Shown piece by piece: positions 11,467 through 22,276 of a stretch of 64,000 nucleotides of DNA (its first letter is position 1; every line of letters begins with the position of its first letter). The notes under the pieces are model-generated. The model saw nothing but the letters and a program-made list of their open reading frames with translations, was not told where the DNA came from and did not search any database. This DNA is from Prescottella defluvii. GTDB lineage: Bacteria > Actinomycetota > Actinomycetes > Mycobacteriales > Mycobacteriaceae. Position numbers and translations under genes: made by a program. The DNA lies in the NCBI GenBank assembly GCA_029690005.1, contig CP121458.1:3968001-4032000 (forward strand). The letters are read 5' to 3'.

Positions 11467-12396
11467 TCAGATCTGGATCGACCCGCCGGTCAGATCACCA
11501 GCCGCGCTCGGCGAGGCGATGCGGCTGCGGATCTCGTCGACGTTGATGCCGACCATGGCCTCGCCGAGTCCGCGGGAGACCTTCGCGAGCACGTCCGGGT
11601 CGTCGTGGAAGGTGGTGGCCTTGACGATCGCGGCGGCCCGCTCGGCGGGGTTGCCGGACTTGAAGATGCCGGAGCCGACGAACACGCCCTCGGCGCCGAG
11701 CTGCATCATCATCGCCGCGTCCGCGGGGGTCGCGATGCCACCGGCGGTGAACAGGGTGACGGGGAGCTTGCCCGCCTTGGCGACCTCGACGACCAGGTCG
11801 TAGGGGGCCTGCAGTTCCTTCGCCGCGACGTACAGCTCGTCCTCGGGCAGCGAGGTCAGGCGGCGGATCTCCTGGCGGATCTTGCGCATGTGGGTGGTGG
11901 CGTTGGAGACGTCACCGGTGCCGGCCTCGCCCTTGGAGCGGATCATCGCCGCGCCCTCGTTGATGCGGCGCAGGGCCTCGCCGAGGTTGGTGGCACCGCA
12001 CACGAACGGGACGGTGAACGCGAACTTGTCGATGTGGTTCTCGTAGTCGGCCGGGGTGAGGACCTCGGACTCGTCGATGTAGTCGACACCGAGCGACTGC
12101 AGGATCTGGGCCTCGACGAAGTGGCCGATGCGGGCCTTGGCCATGACCGGCATGGAGACGGCCTCGATGATGCCGTCGATCATGTCCGGATCGGACATGC
12201 GCGAGACACCGCCCTGGGCGCGGATGTCGGCCGGGACGCGCTCGAGGGCCATGACGGCGACGGCGCCGGCGTCCTCGGCGATCTTCGCCTGCTCGGGGGT
12301 GACCACGTCCATGATGACGCCGCCCTTGAGCATCTCGGCCATGCCCCGCTTCACGCGTGCAGTGCCGGTAGTGGGGGTGGTGTCGGGGGTGCTCAC
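11467..12396 (-). CDS. pdxS: PdxS, PLP synthase subunit
   Basis: PdxS condenses ribose 5-phosphate, glyceraldehyde 3-phosphate and PdxT-derived ammonia into pyridoxal 5'-phosphate. The frame is intact at 309 aa. Visible motifs are [41 protein letters not shown], and the phosphate-binding [20 protein letters not shown] followed by [11 protein letters not shown]. The GTG at 12396 is chosen because CAGGAG lies 7 nt upstream and the preceding residues are not conserved. A strong terminator follows the stop. Confidence 0.96.
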   Translation of the reverse strand: MSTPDTTPTTGTARVKRGMAEMLKGGVIMDVVTPEQAKIAEDAGAVAVMALERVPADIRAQGGVSRMSDPDMIDGIIEAVSMPVMAKARIGHFVEAQILQSLGVDYIDESEVLTPADYENHIDKFAFTVPFVCGATNLGEALRRINEGAAMIRSKGEAGTGDVSNATTHMRKIRQEIRRLTSLPEDELYVAAKELQAPYDLVVEVAKAGKLPVTLFTAGGIATPADAAMMMQLGAEGVFVGSGIFKSGNPAERAAAIVKATTFHDDPDVLAKVSRGLGEAMVGINVDEIRSRIASPSAAGDLTGGSIQI

Positions 12397-12546
12397 AGCA
12401 AACTCCTGGGTTCTCGCCGGCTTCGGATGACTATCTGGCACATGCGGACCTGACGGCACCGCAGCGCAGTGGCAATTCTCAGGACGACACCGCACCAGGC
12501 CCGATAGCCAGTGCCCGATAGCTGGCCTGCTGTGGCAACCGTCATA

Positions 12547-13561
12547 TCAACGGATCGCCCGGACCTCGGGCTCGTCGACCCGGACCACCGCCAGGTTCGC
12601 CTCCTCGAGCAGATCGGGCAGATCCTGCGGGTAGACCGCCACCCCGGACTGCTGGATGACGCGGATGTCCGACGCGGTGCACCAGCGGTGCTCGGTGATG
12701 ATGCGCTGTTCGAGTTCGGTGAAACCGCCGCCGTGCGGGACGAACTCGTCGGTCCGCAGCGCGAAGAACAGTTCCTCGGACCGGATCAGCTCCCCGCGAA
12801 CGGGAAGATCGCCACCCGGCGCCACAACGGACCGCGCAGGTCCTCGGGTGGCACGGTCCTACCGGTCTCCTCGCGCACCTCGCGGACCGCCGCGGCCCGG
12901 AGCGTCTCCCCGTTTCCACGGCGCCACCGATCGTGAACCAGAACGTCGTATCGGGTGTCGCCGGGTCGTGGCCCCGCATCAGCAGGACGCGACCACGCTC
13001 GTCGAGCATCACGACCCGCGCGGACGTGCGCACCTCGTCGAGTTGCAGGCCAGACGGCTCGGTCCGCTCCGCGATCTCGAAGTACGTCGGCAGCGGCGCT
13101 GTGCCGCCCAGGTGGAGCCACCGGACCGGACGGCGGGTGCGCAGGGCCAGGGTGTCGCGCACGGCGTCGTTGTGGAAGCGCCGAGCGATCAGGACGCGGG
13201 CCTCGGAGTCGGCCAGTTCCGCCACCAACTGCGGTGGGAGCGCGTGGGTGTCGAGTGTCGTCAACGCACCCGACAGCGCATTCTCGGCCGTCTCCCGATG
13301 CGCGCGGTCGGCGCGCTCGGCCTGGCCCGCGAGGACCGACAGCCGCTTGCTCTCGATCGAGGTGGACGCCATCGCCGCCGCAATCGCCCGGACCACGACC
13401 GCGCGCCGCGCGAGCGCGGCGTCGAGCGCCTGCCACGACAGGTCGGAGCGAACGTGCAGCCGGTCGAGCCGGTTCGCCGTGCCGTACGCCCATGCGCCGA
13501 TCGTCGCGATCACCGCGGCGACCAACGCGACGATCAGGATCGTCATCGCGGAGAAGGTCAC
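12547..13561 (-). CDS. Membrane-anchored Nudix hydrolase (frameshifted)
   Basis: An N-terminal membrane helix (TILIVALVAAVIATIGAWAY) is followed by a helical LemA-like stretch of about 110 residues and then a Nudix domain. The Nudix box is visible as GETLRAAAVREVREETGR with its catalytic REVREE core. Frames change near 12915 and near 12800, both in G/C runs. The GTG start overlaps the pimA stop (GTGA), so it is translationally coupled to the PIM operon. The same neighbour occurs next to pimA in mycobacteria. The substrate is unknown. Confidence 0.8.
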
Positions 13562-14685
13562 GAACGCACCTCGCGCACACCGGTGGCACCGACTGTGACG
13601 GTCTCGTACACGCGCAGGATCTGCTCGGCGACGACCGGCCAGTCGTACTCGGCGACCACGGCACTGGCCATGTCGGTCAGAGCCCGGCGCCGGTCCTCGT
13701 CACCGAGGACCGTGTCGATCGCCTGCGCGAGGGCCGCCGAGTCGCCGATCGGCACGAGCAGACCCGCGGTGCCGTCGCGCAGGACGCGCCGGAAGGCGTC
13801 GAGCTCGCTGGCGACGACGGGCGCACCCGCCGCCATCGCCTCGACCAGCACGATGCCGAAGCTCTCACCGCCCAGGTTGGGCGCGCAGTACACGTCGACG
13901 CTACGGAGGGCAGAGGCCTTCTCCTCGTCGCTCACCTGACCGAGTAGCCGCAGGTGACGAGCGTGACGGCCCGCTTCCTTGAGCAGCTTCTCCTCGTCAC
14001 CGCGGCCCACCACCAGGACCTCGAGATCCGGGTACTTCTCGACCAGCGTCGGCAGGGCGCCCAGCAGCACTGCCATGCCCTTGCGCGGCTCGTCGTAGCG
14101 CCCGAGGAAGAGGACCGTACGTCCGGGCCGCGGGTATCCGGCCAGCGGCTCTGCGGTCGCGAATGCAGACACGTCGACGCCGTTGGGGATCTCGACCGCG
14201 TCCGAGCCGAGCGACTCGACCTGCCAGCGTCGCGCCAGCTCCGACACCGCGATCCGTCCGCTGATCTTCTCCAGGTACGGCTGCAACACACCCTGGAACG
14301 TGCTGAGCACCAACGACTTCGTCGTGGACGTGTGGAACGTCGCCACGATCGGTCCCTCGGCGATCTTCATCGCGAGCATCGACAGGCTCGGCGCGTTGGG
14401 TTCGTGGATGTGCAGGACGTCGAAGTCGTTCTCGGCGATCCACCGCCGAGTCCGCGCGTACGACACCGGCCCGAACGTCAGGCGAGCCACCGAACCGTTG
14501 TAGGGAATGGCGACGGCGCGGCCGGCCGACACCACGAAGTCCGGCAGTTCGGTGCCGTCCGATGCGGGTGCGAGAACACTGACCTTGTGGCCTCGCTCGA
14601 TGAGCACCTCGGCCAACTCCACGACGTGCGCCTGTACACCGCCCGGCACGTCGAAGGAGTACGGGCAGACCATGCCGATCTTCAT
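13558..14685 (-). CDS. pimA: PimA, phosphatidylinositol mannosyltransferase
   Basis: PimA is a GT4 GT-B glycosyltransferase that transfers mannose from GDP-mannose to phosphatidylinositol at the cytoplasmic face, the first PIM step. The frame is intact at 375 aa. It begins MKIGMVCPYSFDVPGGVQAH, with the Gly-Gly donor loop. HIHEPNAPSLSMLA and VATFHTSTTKS match the family. The GT4 signature GGESFGIVLVEAMAAGAPVV carries the EX7E motif. The ATG overlaps the patA stop as ATGA. Confidence 0.95.
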   Translation of the reverse strand: MKIGMVCPYSFDVPGGVQAHVVELAEVLIERGHKVSVLAPASDGTELPDFVVSAGRAVAIPYNGSVARLTFGPVSYARTRRWIAENDFDVLHIHEPNAPSLSMLAMKIAEGPIVATFHTSTTKSLVLSTFQGVLQPYLEKISGRIAVSELARRWQVESLGSDAVEIPNGVDVSAFATAEPLAGYPRPGRTVLFLGRYDEPRKGMAVLLGALPTLVEKYPDLEVLVVGRGDEEKLLKEAGRHARHLRLLGQVSDEEKASALRSVDVYCAPNLGGESFGIVLVEAMAAGAPVVASELDAFRRVLRDGTAGLLVPIGDSAALAQAIDTVLGDEDRRRALTDMASAVVAEYDWPVVAEQILRVYETVTVGATGVREVRS

Positions 14686-15586
14686 CGCGACTCCATGCGT
14701 GCGCGACGCGCCTCGGACAGATCGTCCAGCCACAGCGGCTGGAGCATGTGCCAGTCCGCCGGGTGCGCGGCGATGTTGGCGGCGAAGCGGTCGGCCAGCG
14801 CCTGTGTGGCCCCCTGACGCCGACCGAGACGTCGATCGGCTCGGCGATCGAGAATCCCCATCCACCGTCGGTGAACCAGCAGTGCACCGGAAGCAGCGCC
14901 GCGCCGGTCTCGATCGCGAGCTTGGCCGGGCCGGCCGGCATCCGGGTCGGTTCGCCGAAGAACGTGACCGGCACGCCCCTGGCCGCCAGGTCGCGCTCTC
15001 CGAGCAGGCACACGATCTTGTCGCCGCGCAGTCGCTTCGCCAGCTCCACGAACGGCGGCTGCTCGCCGCCGCTCAGCGGGAAGATCTCGAAACCGAGGCT
15101 CTCGCGGTAGGCGACGAACCGCCGGTACAGCGATTCGGGCTTCAGGCGCTCGGCGACGGTGGACAGTCCGCCCCACGTCTGCGCGCACCACACCCCCGCC
15201 ATGTCCCAGTTCCCGGTGTGCGGCAGCGCCAGGATCGCGCCCTTGCCCTCGGCCATCGCCTTGTCGAGGTGCTCGGTTCCGACGACCGTGCGTGCGACCT
15301 TCGCCTGAGTCTCAGCCAGGTCCATCGACGGCAGCCGGAAGGCCTCGCGCCAGTAGCGGGCGTACGAGCGCAGCGAGTCGCGGACCAGTTCGTCCGGCAC
15401 CTGCTCCGGCGGCACCCCGAGAACACGAGCGAGGTTGCGACGCAACTGCTGCGGGCCGCCACCGCGGCGCGCGGCGAAGTCCGCTCCGGCGTCGAAGATC
15501 GCGGTCGCCACCCGTTCGGGCAGCGCCCGGACGACGCGCCATCCCGTCGCGTACCCGAGATCGGTCGCCCACTCCGAAACGTTCAC
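14682..15586 (-). CDS. PIM acyltransferase, PatA type (one frameshift)
   Basis: This lauroyl-acyltransferase-family membrane enzyme acylates the mannose of PIM in mycobacteria (PatA). The catalytic HX4D motif is visible in LALPHTGNWDMAGVW. Other family blocks are CLLGERDLAARGVPVTFFG and MPAGPAKLAIETGAALLPVH. The frame shifts near 14820 and resumes as ALADRFAANIAAHPADWHML, a usual C-terminal motif. The GTG at 15586 overlaps the pgsA stop. Position between pgsA and pimA supports the assignment. Confidence 0.9.
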
Positions 15587-16266
15587 GAGGCCTCCCCTGC
15601 ACCGTGGTTCTCCGCGGCGTGCGGCGCGACCGGCAGCAGGTCACGAGCACCGGCCGAGTTGCGGACCGCAAGCACCCGCTGGAACACCGTGATGATGCTC
15701 GCGACCGCGAGGATCCACATCGCGACGTACACGGCCCAGTGCAGCCACCCGATGTCGAAATGTCCTGCGATACCGGTCAATCCGGCACCGACCAGAACTA
15801 TGATCAACCGATCCGGGCGCTCGATGAGGCCACCGTCGGCGGACAGGCCGCTGGCCTCCGCCCGAGCCTTGGCATACGAGATCACCTGCGAGGTGACGAG
15901 ACAGATCAACGTCGCGACCAGCAGGCTCTTGCTGTTCGCGTGGTACACGGCCCACCACGCGAGGCCGGCGAAGATCGCGCCGTCGGCGAGCCGGTCGCAC
16001 GTGGCGTCGAGCACCGCGCCGTACCGCGTGCCGCCCCCACGGGCGCGCGCCATGGCGCCGTCGAGCATGTCGAACATGACGAAGAACCAGATCAGCATGG
16101 TTCCCCAGAACAGATGCCCGGACGGGAAGAGCGTCAATGCGCCCGCGATGCTCGCGACGGTGCCGATCACCGTGACCGCGTCCGGGGTCAGCCCCGTCTT
16201 CACCAAGGCGCGGCCCATCGGGGCCGTCACCTTGGACACCGAGGCACGTCCGAAGAAACTCAGCAT
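15583..16266 (-). CDS. pgsA: CDP-alcohol phosphatidyltransferase (PI-phosphate synthase)
   Basis: In mycobacteria this gene makes phosphatidylinositol phosphate from CDP-diacylglycerol and inositol phosphate, the precursor of PIMs. The frame is intact at 227 aa. The diagnostic D-X2-DG-X2-AR-X8-G-X3-D-X3-D motif starts at DMLDGAMARARGGG and ends at LDATCD. About six membrane helices are predictable. The ATG at 16266 follows a strong GGGAGGGGG ribosome site. The stop overlaps patA, giving a coupled pgsA-patA-pimA-Nudix unit. Confidence 0.93.
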   Translation of the reverse strand: MLSFFGRASVSKVTAPMGRALVKTGLTPDAVTVIGTVASIAGALTLFPSGHLFWGTMLIWFFVMFDMLDGAMARARGGGTRYGAVLDATCDRLADGAIFAGLAWWAVYHANSKSLLVATLICLVTSQVISYAKARAEASGLSADGGLIERPDRLIIVLVGAGLTGIAGHFDIGWLHWAVYVAMWILAVASIITVFQRVLAVRNSAGARDLLPVAPHAAENHGAGEAS

Positions 16267-16358
16267 CCTGCTCCCCCTCCCGCATCCGGTCGTGGTGCAG
16301 GGCCCTCGCGGACCCGGTTTCCGATCCTGCCATGCTGCGCCCCGACGATGTCGGCGAA

Positions 16359-16915
16359 TCACTCGTTCCAGGCCCCCGCGAGGAGTGCCCGCGTCTCCCG
16401 GAGCAGCTGCGGCATCACCTTCGCTCCCCCGAGGACGGTGATGAAGTTCGCGTCGCCGCCCCAGCGCGGAACGATGTGCTGATGCAGGTGCTCGGCCAGC
16501 GAACCACCAGCCGCCGCCCCGAGGTTGAGCCCGACGTTGAACCCGTCCGGGCGGGAGACCCGCTTGATGACGCGGATCGCCTGCTGCGTGAACGCCATCA
16601 GCTCGGAGCTCTCCTCCGGCGTCAGATCCTCGAGCGCCGCGACCCGGCGGTACGGCACCACCATCAGATGACCGGGGTTGTACGGGTACAGGTTGAGCAC
16701 CGCGTACACCGATTCGCCGCGCGCGACGATCAGCCCCTCCTCGTCGCTCATCTTCGGGATCTCGCTGAACGGACCCTCGCTCCGAGCTCGACGTCTTGGG
16801 CGCCTCCGCGATGTACGACATCCGATGCGGGGACCACAGCCGCTGCAACCGGTCCGGGTCTCCCGGCCGGTGTCGACGAGCGCGCCGGTCTCGGCGTTGC
16901 CGTTCGTCTGGTCGG

Positions 16916-16919
<4 letters not shown>
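16359..16919 (-). CDS. HIT-family hydrolase/phosphorylase (compensated frameshifts)
   Basis: The histidine-triad motif [11 protein letters not shown] is clear, as are the upstream [18 protein letters not shown] and the C-terminal MPQLLRE. The mycobacterial orthologue in this position is reported as a diadenosine tetraphosphate phosphorylase. Residues 20-45 read as Arg-rich nonsense, but the neighbouring frame there encodes [11 protein letters not shown], the normal family N-terminus. A pair of indels near 16860 and 16785 is therefore likely. The GTG at 16919 overlaps the thrS stop. Confidence 0.88.
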
Positions 16920-18965
<2,046 letters not shown>

Positions 18966-19075
18966 GGCGATGCGCTCCTAGGTATGAGGGTGTGCCCCCG
19001 GATGAGGGGCGATCCGACGTCATCGGCACCGCGTCGCCATCTGTGGAGCCGTCCCGCCGTCGGGTCGGCGCGCAG

Positions 19076-19330
19076 CTACACGGGGCTGTCCAGCCAGGGC
19101 TGCTCGACGCCCACCCACGTCCCGATGAGACTGAAGGTGCCCAGCACCCAGAGGGTCAGCACGACGACGACGGAAGTGAACAACACTCCGGTTCCCTCGA
19201 CGACGTCAGACTGCCGGGCGAACCAGGTCATGAACCGGTCGTACCGCGCGCGGGCCCAGTGCAGCAGTCGGTGCGCCCACGCGAACTCGGATGCCAGGAT
19301 CCCCAGCCCGGCGAAGCGTCGGTCCGACGC
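19076..19330 (-). pseudogene. C-terminal fragment of a two-helix membrane protein (TIGR02611-like)
   Basis: The frame reads FAGLGILASEFAWAHRLLHW, then RYDRFMTWFARQ, a hydrophobic helix around LFTSVVVVLTLWVLG, and stops at 19076. The first block matches my memory of a small actinobacterial membrane family often found beside thrS. The expected upstream helix and Pro-Gly-Pro-Gly motif are absent. A stop lies about 16 codons before the block and no start codon follows it. Either the 5' part was lost or it was damaged by sequence error. The closeness of the divergent SIMPL gene leaves no room for a full gene. Confidence 0.5.
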
Positions 19331-19459
19331 CGACCTTTTCCAGCGTACCGACGCTCACGATCGTGCAACTGGGCTCACGACCTGCCACGATGCCACTTCG
19401 AGACCCAACCGTTCGGACGATTCGGCACCTCGGCGCGCGCCCTGCACGATAGTGATCCG

Positions 19460-20197
19460 ATGCACACGACCAGCAGAGGGAAACGACTGTCCGCCGCGAT
19501 CGCGGTGACAGCGACCTGCGCACTTCTCCTCACCGGATGCGGATCCGACGGCGCGAGCGCGCCCGCACCCGGCGACACGACAGGCATCAACACCCGTGGC
19601 ACCGGCACCGCAACGGGGACGCCGGACACCCTGACCGTCGCCCTGGGCGTCCAGACTCAGGCGCCGGACGCGAAGTCCGCACTCGAATCGAACGCCCAGA
19701 AGACGACGGCGCTGATCGACACGTTGAAGGGCAGAGGGATCGCGGCCGACGACATCCAGACCAGCGGGTTGTCCGTGAATCCGACCTTCGAGGGCGGGTC
19801 CGGCCGCATCAACGGCTACCAGGTGACGAATCGAGTGACCGCCACCCTGCACGACATCGGGTCGGCCGGCACCCTGATCGACGCGGCGGCCGCGGCCGCG
19901 GGCGATGCGATCCGCGTCGAACAGACCACGTTCTCGATCTCCGACGACAGCGATCTGCGCGCGCAGGCGCGGGCCCACGCGGTACGGCAGGCACAGGACC
20001 AGGCAAAACAGATCGCCGACGCGGCCGGCGTCAAGCTCGGGGCAGTGCGGTCGATCGTCGAGGAGCGCGCGAACCAGCCGGCACCGCTGATGCGCTCACC
20101 GATGGCCTTCGACCAGGCAGCGGCCGCGTCGACGCCGATCGAGGCCGGCAGCCAGGAACTGACGGTCAACGTCGCCGTCACGTACGACATCGGCTGA
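19460..20197 (+). CDS. SIMPL-domain (DUF541) lipoprotein
   Basis: Intact 245-aa protein. The N-terminus is a lipoprotein signal with lipobox LLLTGC (modified Cys about residue 27). The SIMPL/DUF541 oxidative-stress-defence-like domain follows: LTVALGVQTQAPDAKSALES, IQTSGLSVNPTF, and the helical ARAHAVRQAQDQAKQIADAAG that marks the family, ending in the beta strand ELTVNVAVTYDI. It is likely anchored on the outer face of the membrane. Specific function is unknown. It is the last chromosomal gene before the integrated element. Confidence 0.88.
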   Translation: MHTTSRGKRLSAAIAVTATCALLLTGCGSDGASAPAPGDTTGINTRGTGTATGTPDTLTVALGVQTQAPDAKSALESNAQKTTALIDTLKGRGIAADDIQTSGLSVNPTFEGGSGRINGYQVTNRVTATLHDIGSAGTLIDAAAAAAGDAIRVEQTTFSISDDSDLRAQARAHAVRQAQDQAKQIADAAGVKLGAVRSIVEERANQPAPLMRSPMAFDQAAAASTPIEAGSQELTVNVAVTYDIG

Positions 20198-20222
20198 CCA
20201 GGCGACCCGCGAAGGAGAAACA

Positions 20223-20259
20223 GAGAAGGCCCGTCCGATTTCTCGGACGGGGCCTTCTC
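20223..20259. terminator. Hairpin between the SIMPL gene and attL
   Basis: Arms 20223-20238 and 20243-20259 pair with one bulged base and a 4-nt loop. It can end the SIMPL gene. Read on the minus strand it would also have been the first hairpin after the tRNA-Val(CAC) gene before the element inserted, so it may be the displaced tRNA terminator. Confidence 0.7.
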
Positions 20260-20263
20260 GTGC

Positions 20264-20288
20264 GTGGTCCCGGCTGGGATCGAACCAG
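20264..20288. repeat. attL core, 25-bp direct repeat
   Basis: Identical to 28177-28201. It begins GTGGTCCCGGCTGGGATCGA and corresponds to the T-arm and acceptor 3' half of tRNA-Val. Sequences outside the 25 bp differ at once on both sides, which fixes the crossover region. Confidence 0.9.
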
Positions 20289-20337
20289 TCGTGAGCGATC
20301 CGAGCGCCAACCTCCGACCTGCTCGGCGAGCGGCCTA

Positions 20338-20358
20338 AATCCCCGGTGACCGGGGATT
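20338..20358. promoter_or_regulatory. 21-bp palindrome between attL and the integrase arm sites
   Basis: The sequence ATCCCCGGT-G-ACCGGGGAT with flanking A/T is an almost perfect palindrome centred on 20348. With only one central base it is better suited to a dimeric DNA-binding protein than to an RNA hairpin. It lies about 100 bp before the integrase start, so it could be an operator or an accessory recombination site. Confidence 0.5.
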
Positions 20359-20404
20359 ATCGAGCATTCAATCGGTTCGATGTGTTCGATGTGTTGGGTA
20401 CTGT

Positions 20405-20434
20405 GTTGCACGTAAGTTGCACGCAGGTTGCACG
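20405..20434 (+). repeat. Left integrase arm-type sites, three GTTGCACG repeats
   Basis: GTTGCACG occurs at 20405-20412, 20416-20423 and 20427-20434, exactly 11 bp apart, so on one face of the helix. Similar motifs recur at the other end of the element (28110-28139), the arrangement expected of arm-binding sites for a lambda-type integrase N-terminal domain. Confidence 0.7.
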
Positions 20435-20461
20435 ACGAGGCTCGACGACAGGACCCGAGAC

Positions 20462-21615
20462 ATGGCACGCAAGCCGCAGCGCACACGACGATCGTTCGGA
20501 CAGCTCCGACAGCTCCCCTCGGGCCGCTGGCAGGCGAAGTACACCGGCCCCGACCTGTCGGTGCATCGTGCGCCGACGACGTTCGACGCCAAGGACTACG
20601 CCGAGGGCTGGCTGGCCGAGCAGCGTAAGCAGATCGACCTCGGGACGTGGACCCCGCCACGGGAGGCCGCGCAGCAGCGGGCCGAACGGGTGCGGACGTT
20701 CGCCGAGTACGCCGAGCCGTGGCTCGAGCACCGACCGATCCGGCCGCGGACCCGCGAGAGCTACCGCTACCTGCTCGACACGCTGATCCTGCCCGTGCTC
20801 GGCGACCGCGTACTGAGTCAGATCACCGCCGCGGACGTCCGCGAGTGGCACCACGGTCTCGGGACGCAGTACGCGACCCGCAACGCACGCGCCTACGGCG
20901 TCCTGACGGCCATTTTCAACAGCGCGGTGGACGACGAGCTGATCGACCGCTCCCCTGCACGGATCAAGGGTGCCGGCCAGGTCAAGCACCGCCGCGACAT
21001 CTACGTCCTGTCCCCGCCGAGCTGGCCGCGCTCGCCGACGCGATGCCCGACGAACTGCGCGTGAGCATCCTGCTCGCCGCGTGGTGCGGGCTGCGCCGCG
21101 GTGAGACGTTCGAGCTGCGCCGCAAGGACCTGAGCGCCGACCGCTCGGTGCTGAGCATCACGCGCGGCGTGACCTACCGGGACCGGCAGTTCATCGTCGG
21201 ACCACCCAAGACCAAGGAGTCGATCCGCAAGGTGACGATTCCACCTCACCTGCACGCCGAGATCGAGCGCCACCTGACCGAGCACGTCGGACCGGGCCGC
21301 GATGCCCTGCTGTTCCCCGACCCTGCCGGCGGTCACATGCGGGAGTGGACCTACCGCAAGCGGTTCGACGCCGCCACGGCCGAGATCGGCCGCGACGATC
21401 TGCACCTACACGACCTGCGTCACTTCGGCGGCGTCATGGCCGCGCACGCCGGAGCGACGACCAAGGAGGTGATGGACCGCCTCGGGCACGTCACGTCCTC
21501 GGCCGCGATGCGCTACCAGCACACCGCCTCGGGCCGCGCCGAGATGGTCGCCGACCGCCTGTCCGCACTCGCCGCCGGGCAGTCCGAGCCGCGACACCTG
21601 CGCGCGGTGCAGTAG
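20462..21615 (+). CDS. int: Tyrosine-recombinase integrase of the element (one frameshift)
   Basis: This site-specific recombinase integrates and excises the element at tRNA-Val. The order is an N-terminal arm-binding part (RRSFGQLRQLPSGRWQAKYT), a core-binding SAM-like domain (TFAEYAEPWLEHRPIRPRTR), and a catalytic domain with AAWCGLRRGE (first Arg), HLHDLRH (His-x-x-Arg), DRLGH and the nucleophile in MRYQHT. The frame breaks near 21010, where one base seems lost from CCCCG(G); with it restored all active-site residues are present over 384 aa. The ATG at 20462 is the start that keeps the family N-terminus. Confidence 0.93.
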
Positions 21616-21631
21616 CACCGGACCCGAGCTC

Positions 21632-21664
21632 GACGGCCGCCGGAACACCAACCTGGCGGCCGTC
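21632..21664 (+). terminator. Hairpin after the integrase gene
   Basis: Arms 21632-21641 and 21655-21664 are perfect 10-bp complements with a 13-nt loop, starting 16 nt after the integrase stop. Confidence 0.6.
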
Positions 21665-21809
21665 GCCGTTCCCGCCACAACCCCCGACGATCGGGCAAAG
21701 TCGTTGTGTTTCAACGTGTTAGCACTTCTGGACAGCTGCACCCCTGCTCTGACAGTCGCGGGCAGAACAGGTCGAACACGACGAACAACGAGCACCGCAG
21801 GAGGTACAG

Positions 21810-22031
21810 ATGGCCGCGAAGGACTCGGCGCTGACCACGGCCCCGACCTATGTCTCGATGGCCGAGGCGGCCCGGAGGATCGGGGTCAGCCGCGTCACGA
21901 TCCACAAGCGCGTCCGGGACGGCGAACTGCCCGCTTTCCGCGTCGGCACCGGCCGCGGCGCTGCGGTGCGGATCAAGGTCTCCGACCTAGAGGCACTGCT
22001 GCACCCGATCGCCGCCGGCACCGCCGACTGA
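21810..22031 (+). CDS. xis: Excisionase-family helix-turn-helix protein
   Basis: 73-aa protein with a MerR/excisionase-type winged HTH: YVSMAEAARRIGVSRVTIHK recognition helices, then VRDGELPAFRVG and AVRIKVSDLEALL. Such proteins act as recombination directionality factors or regulators in integrative elements. The ATG at 21810 is preceded by GGAGG. It follows the integrase by about 200 bp and leads the plus-strand gene set. Whether it is an excisionase or only a regulator cannot be decided from sequence. Confidence 0.75.
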   Translation: MAAKDSALTTAPTYVSMAEAARRIGVSRVTIHKRVRDGELPAFRVGTGRGAAVRIKVSDLEALLHPIAAGTAD

Positions 22032-22129
22032 CACAGCCACCGACGGCAAAGACGACGCGGCACCGAGGCCGCGTCCATCGGGATCGAGCCCGTTGACGAC
22101 GTACCGACAACGAAAAGGCCGATACCCGA

Positions 22130-22276
22130 ATGACCACCGAGAACCGGGCCGCTCCCGGCCCGACCAAGGATTCCGGGAGCGACCACCGAGGATGGGACGA
22201 CGACAAGTCCCGCGACGACGAGCCTAGCGCCGTCGCAGCTGCTGTGGCAGCCTCCACCGTGGCGGTGACCGCGTGA
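22130..22276 (+). CDS. Small hypothetical protein of the element
   Basis: 48-codon ORF, MTTENRAAPGPTKDSG at the start, hydrophilic and acidic in the middle (RGWDDDKSRDDEPS), Ala-rich at the end. Its TGA overlaps the GTG of the next gene (GTGA), a sign of translational coupling that supports it being real. I do not recognise a family. Confidence 0.5.
   Translation: MTTENRAAPGPTKDSGSDHRGWDDDKSRDDEPSAVAAAVAASTVAVTA

Noticed and set aside
18966-19075. T-box leader before thrS
   Set aside because: No convincing specifier hairpin, T-box core motif or antiterminator could be found in the short leader.
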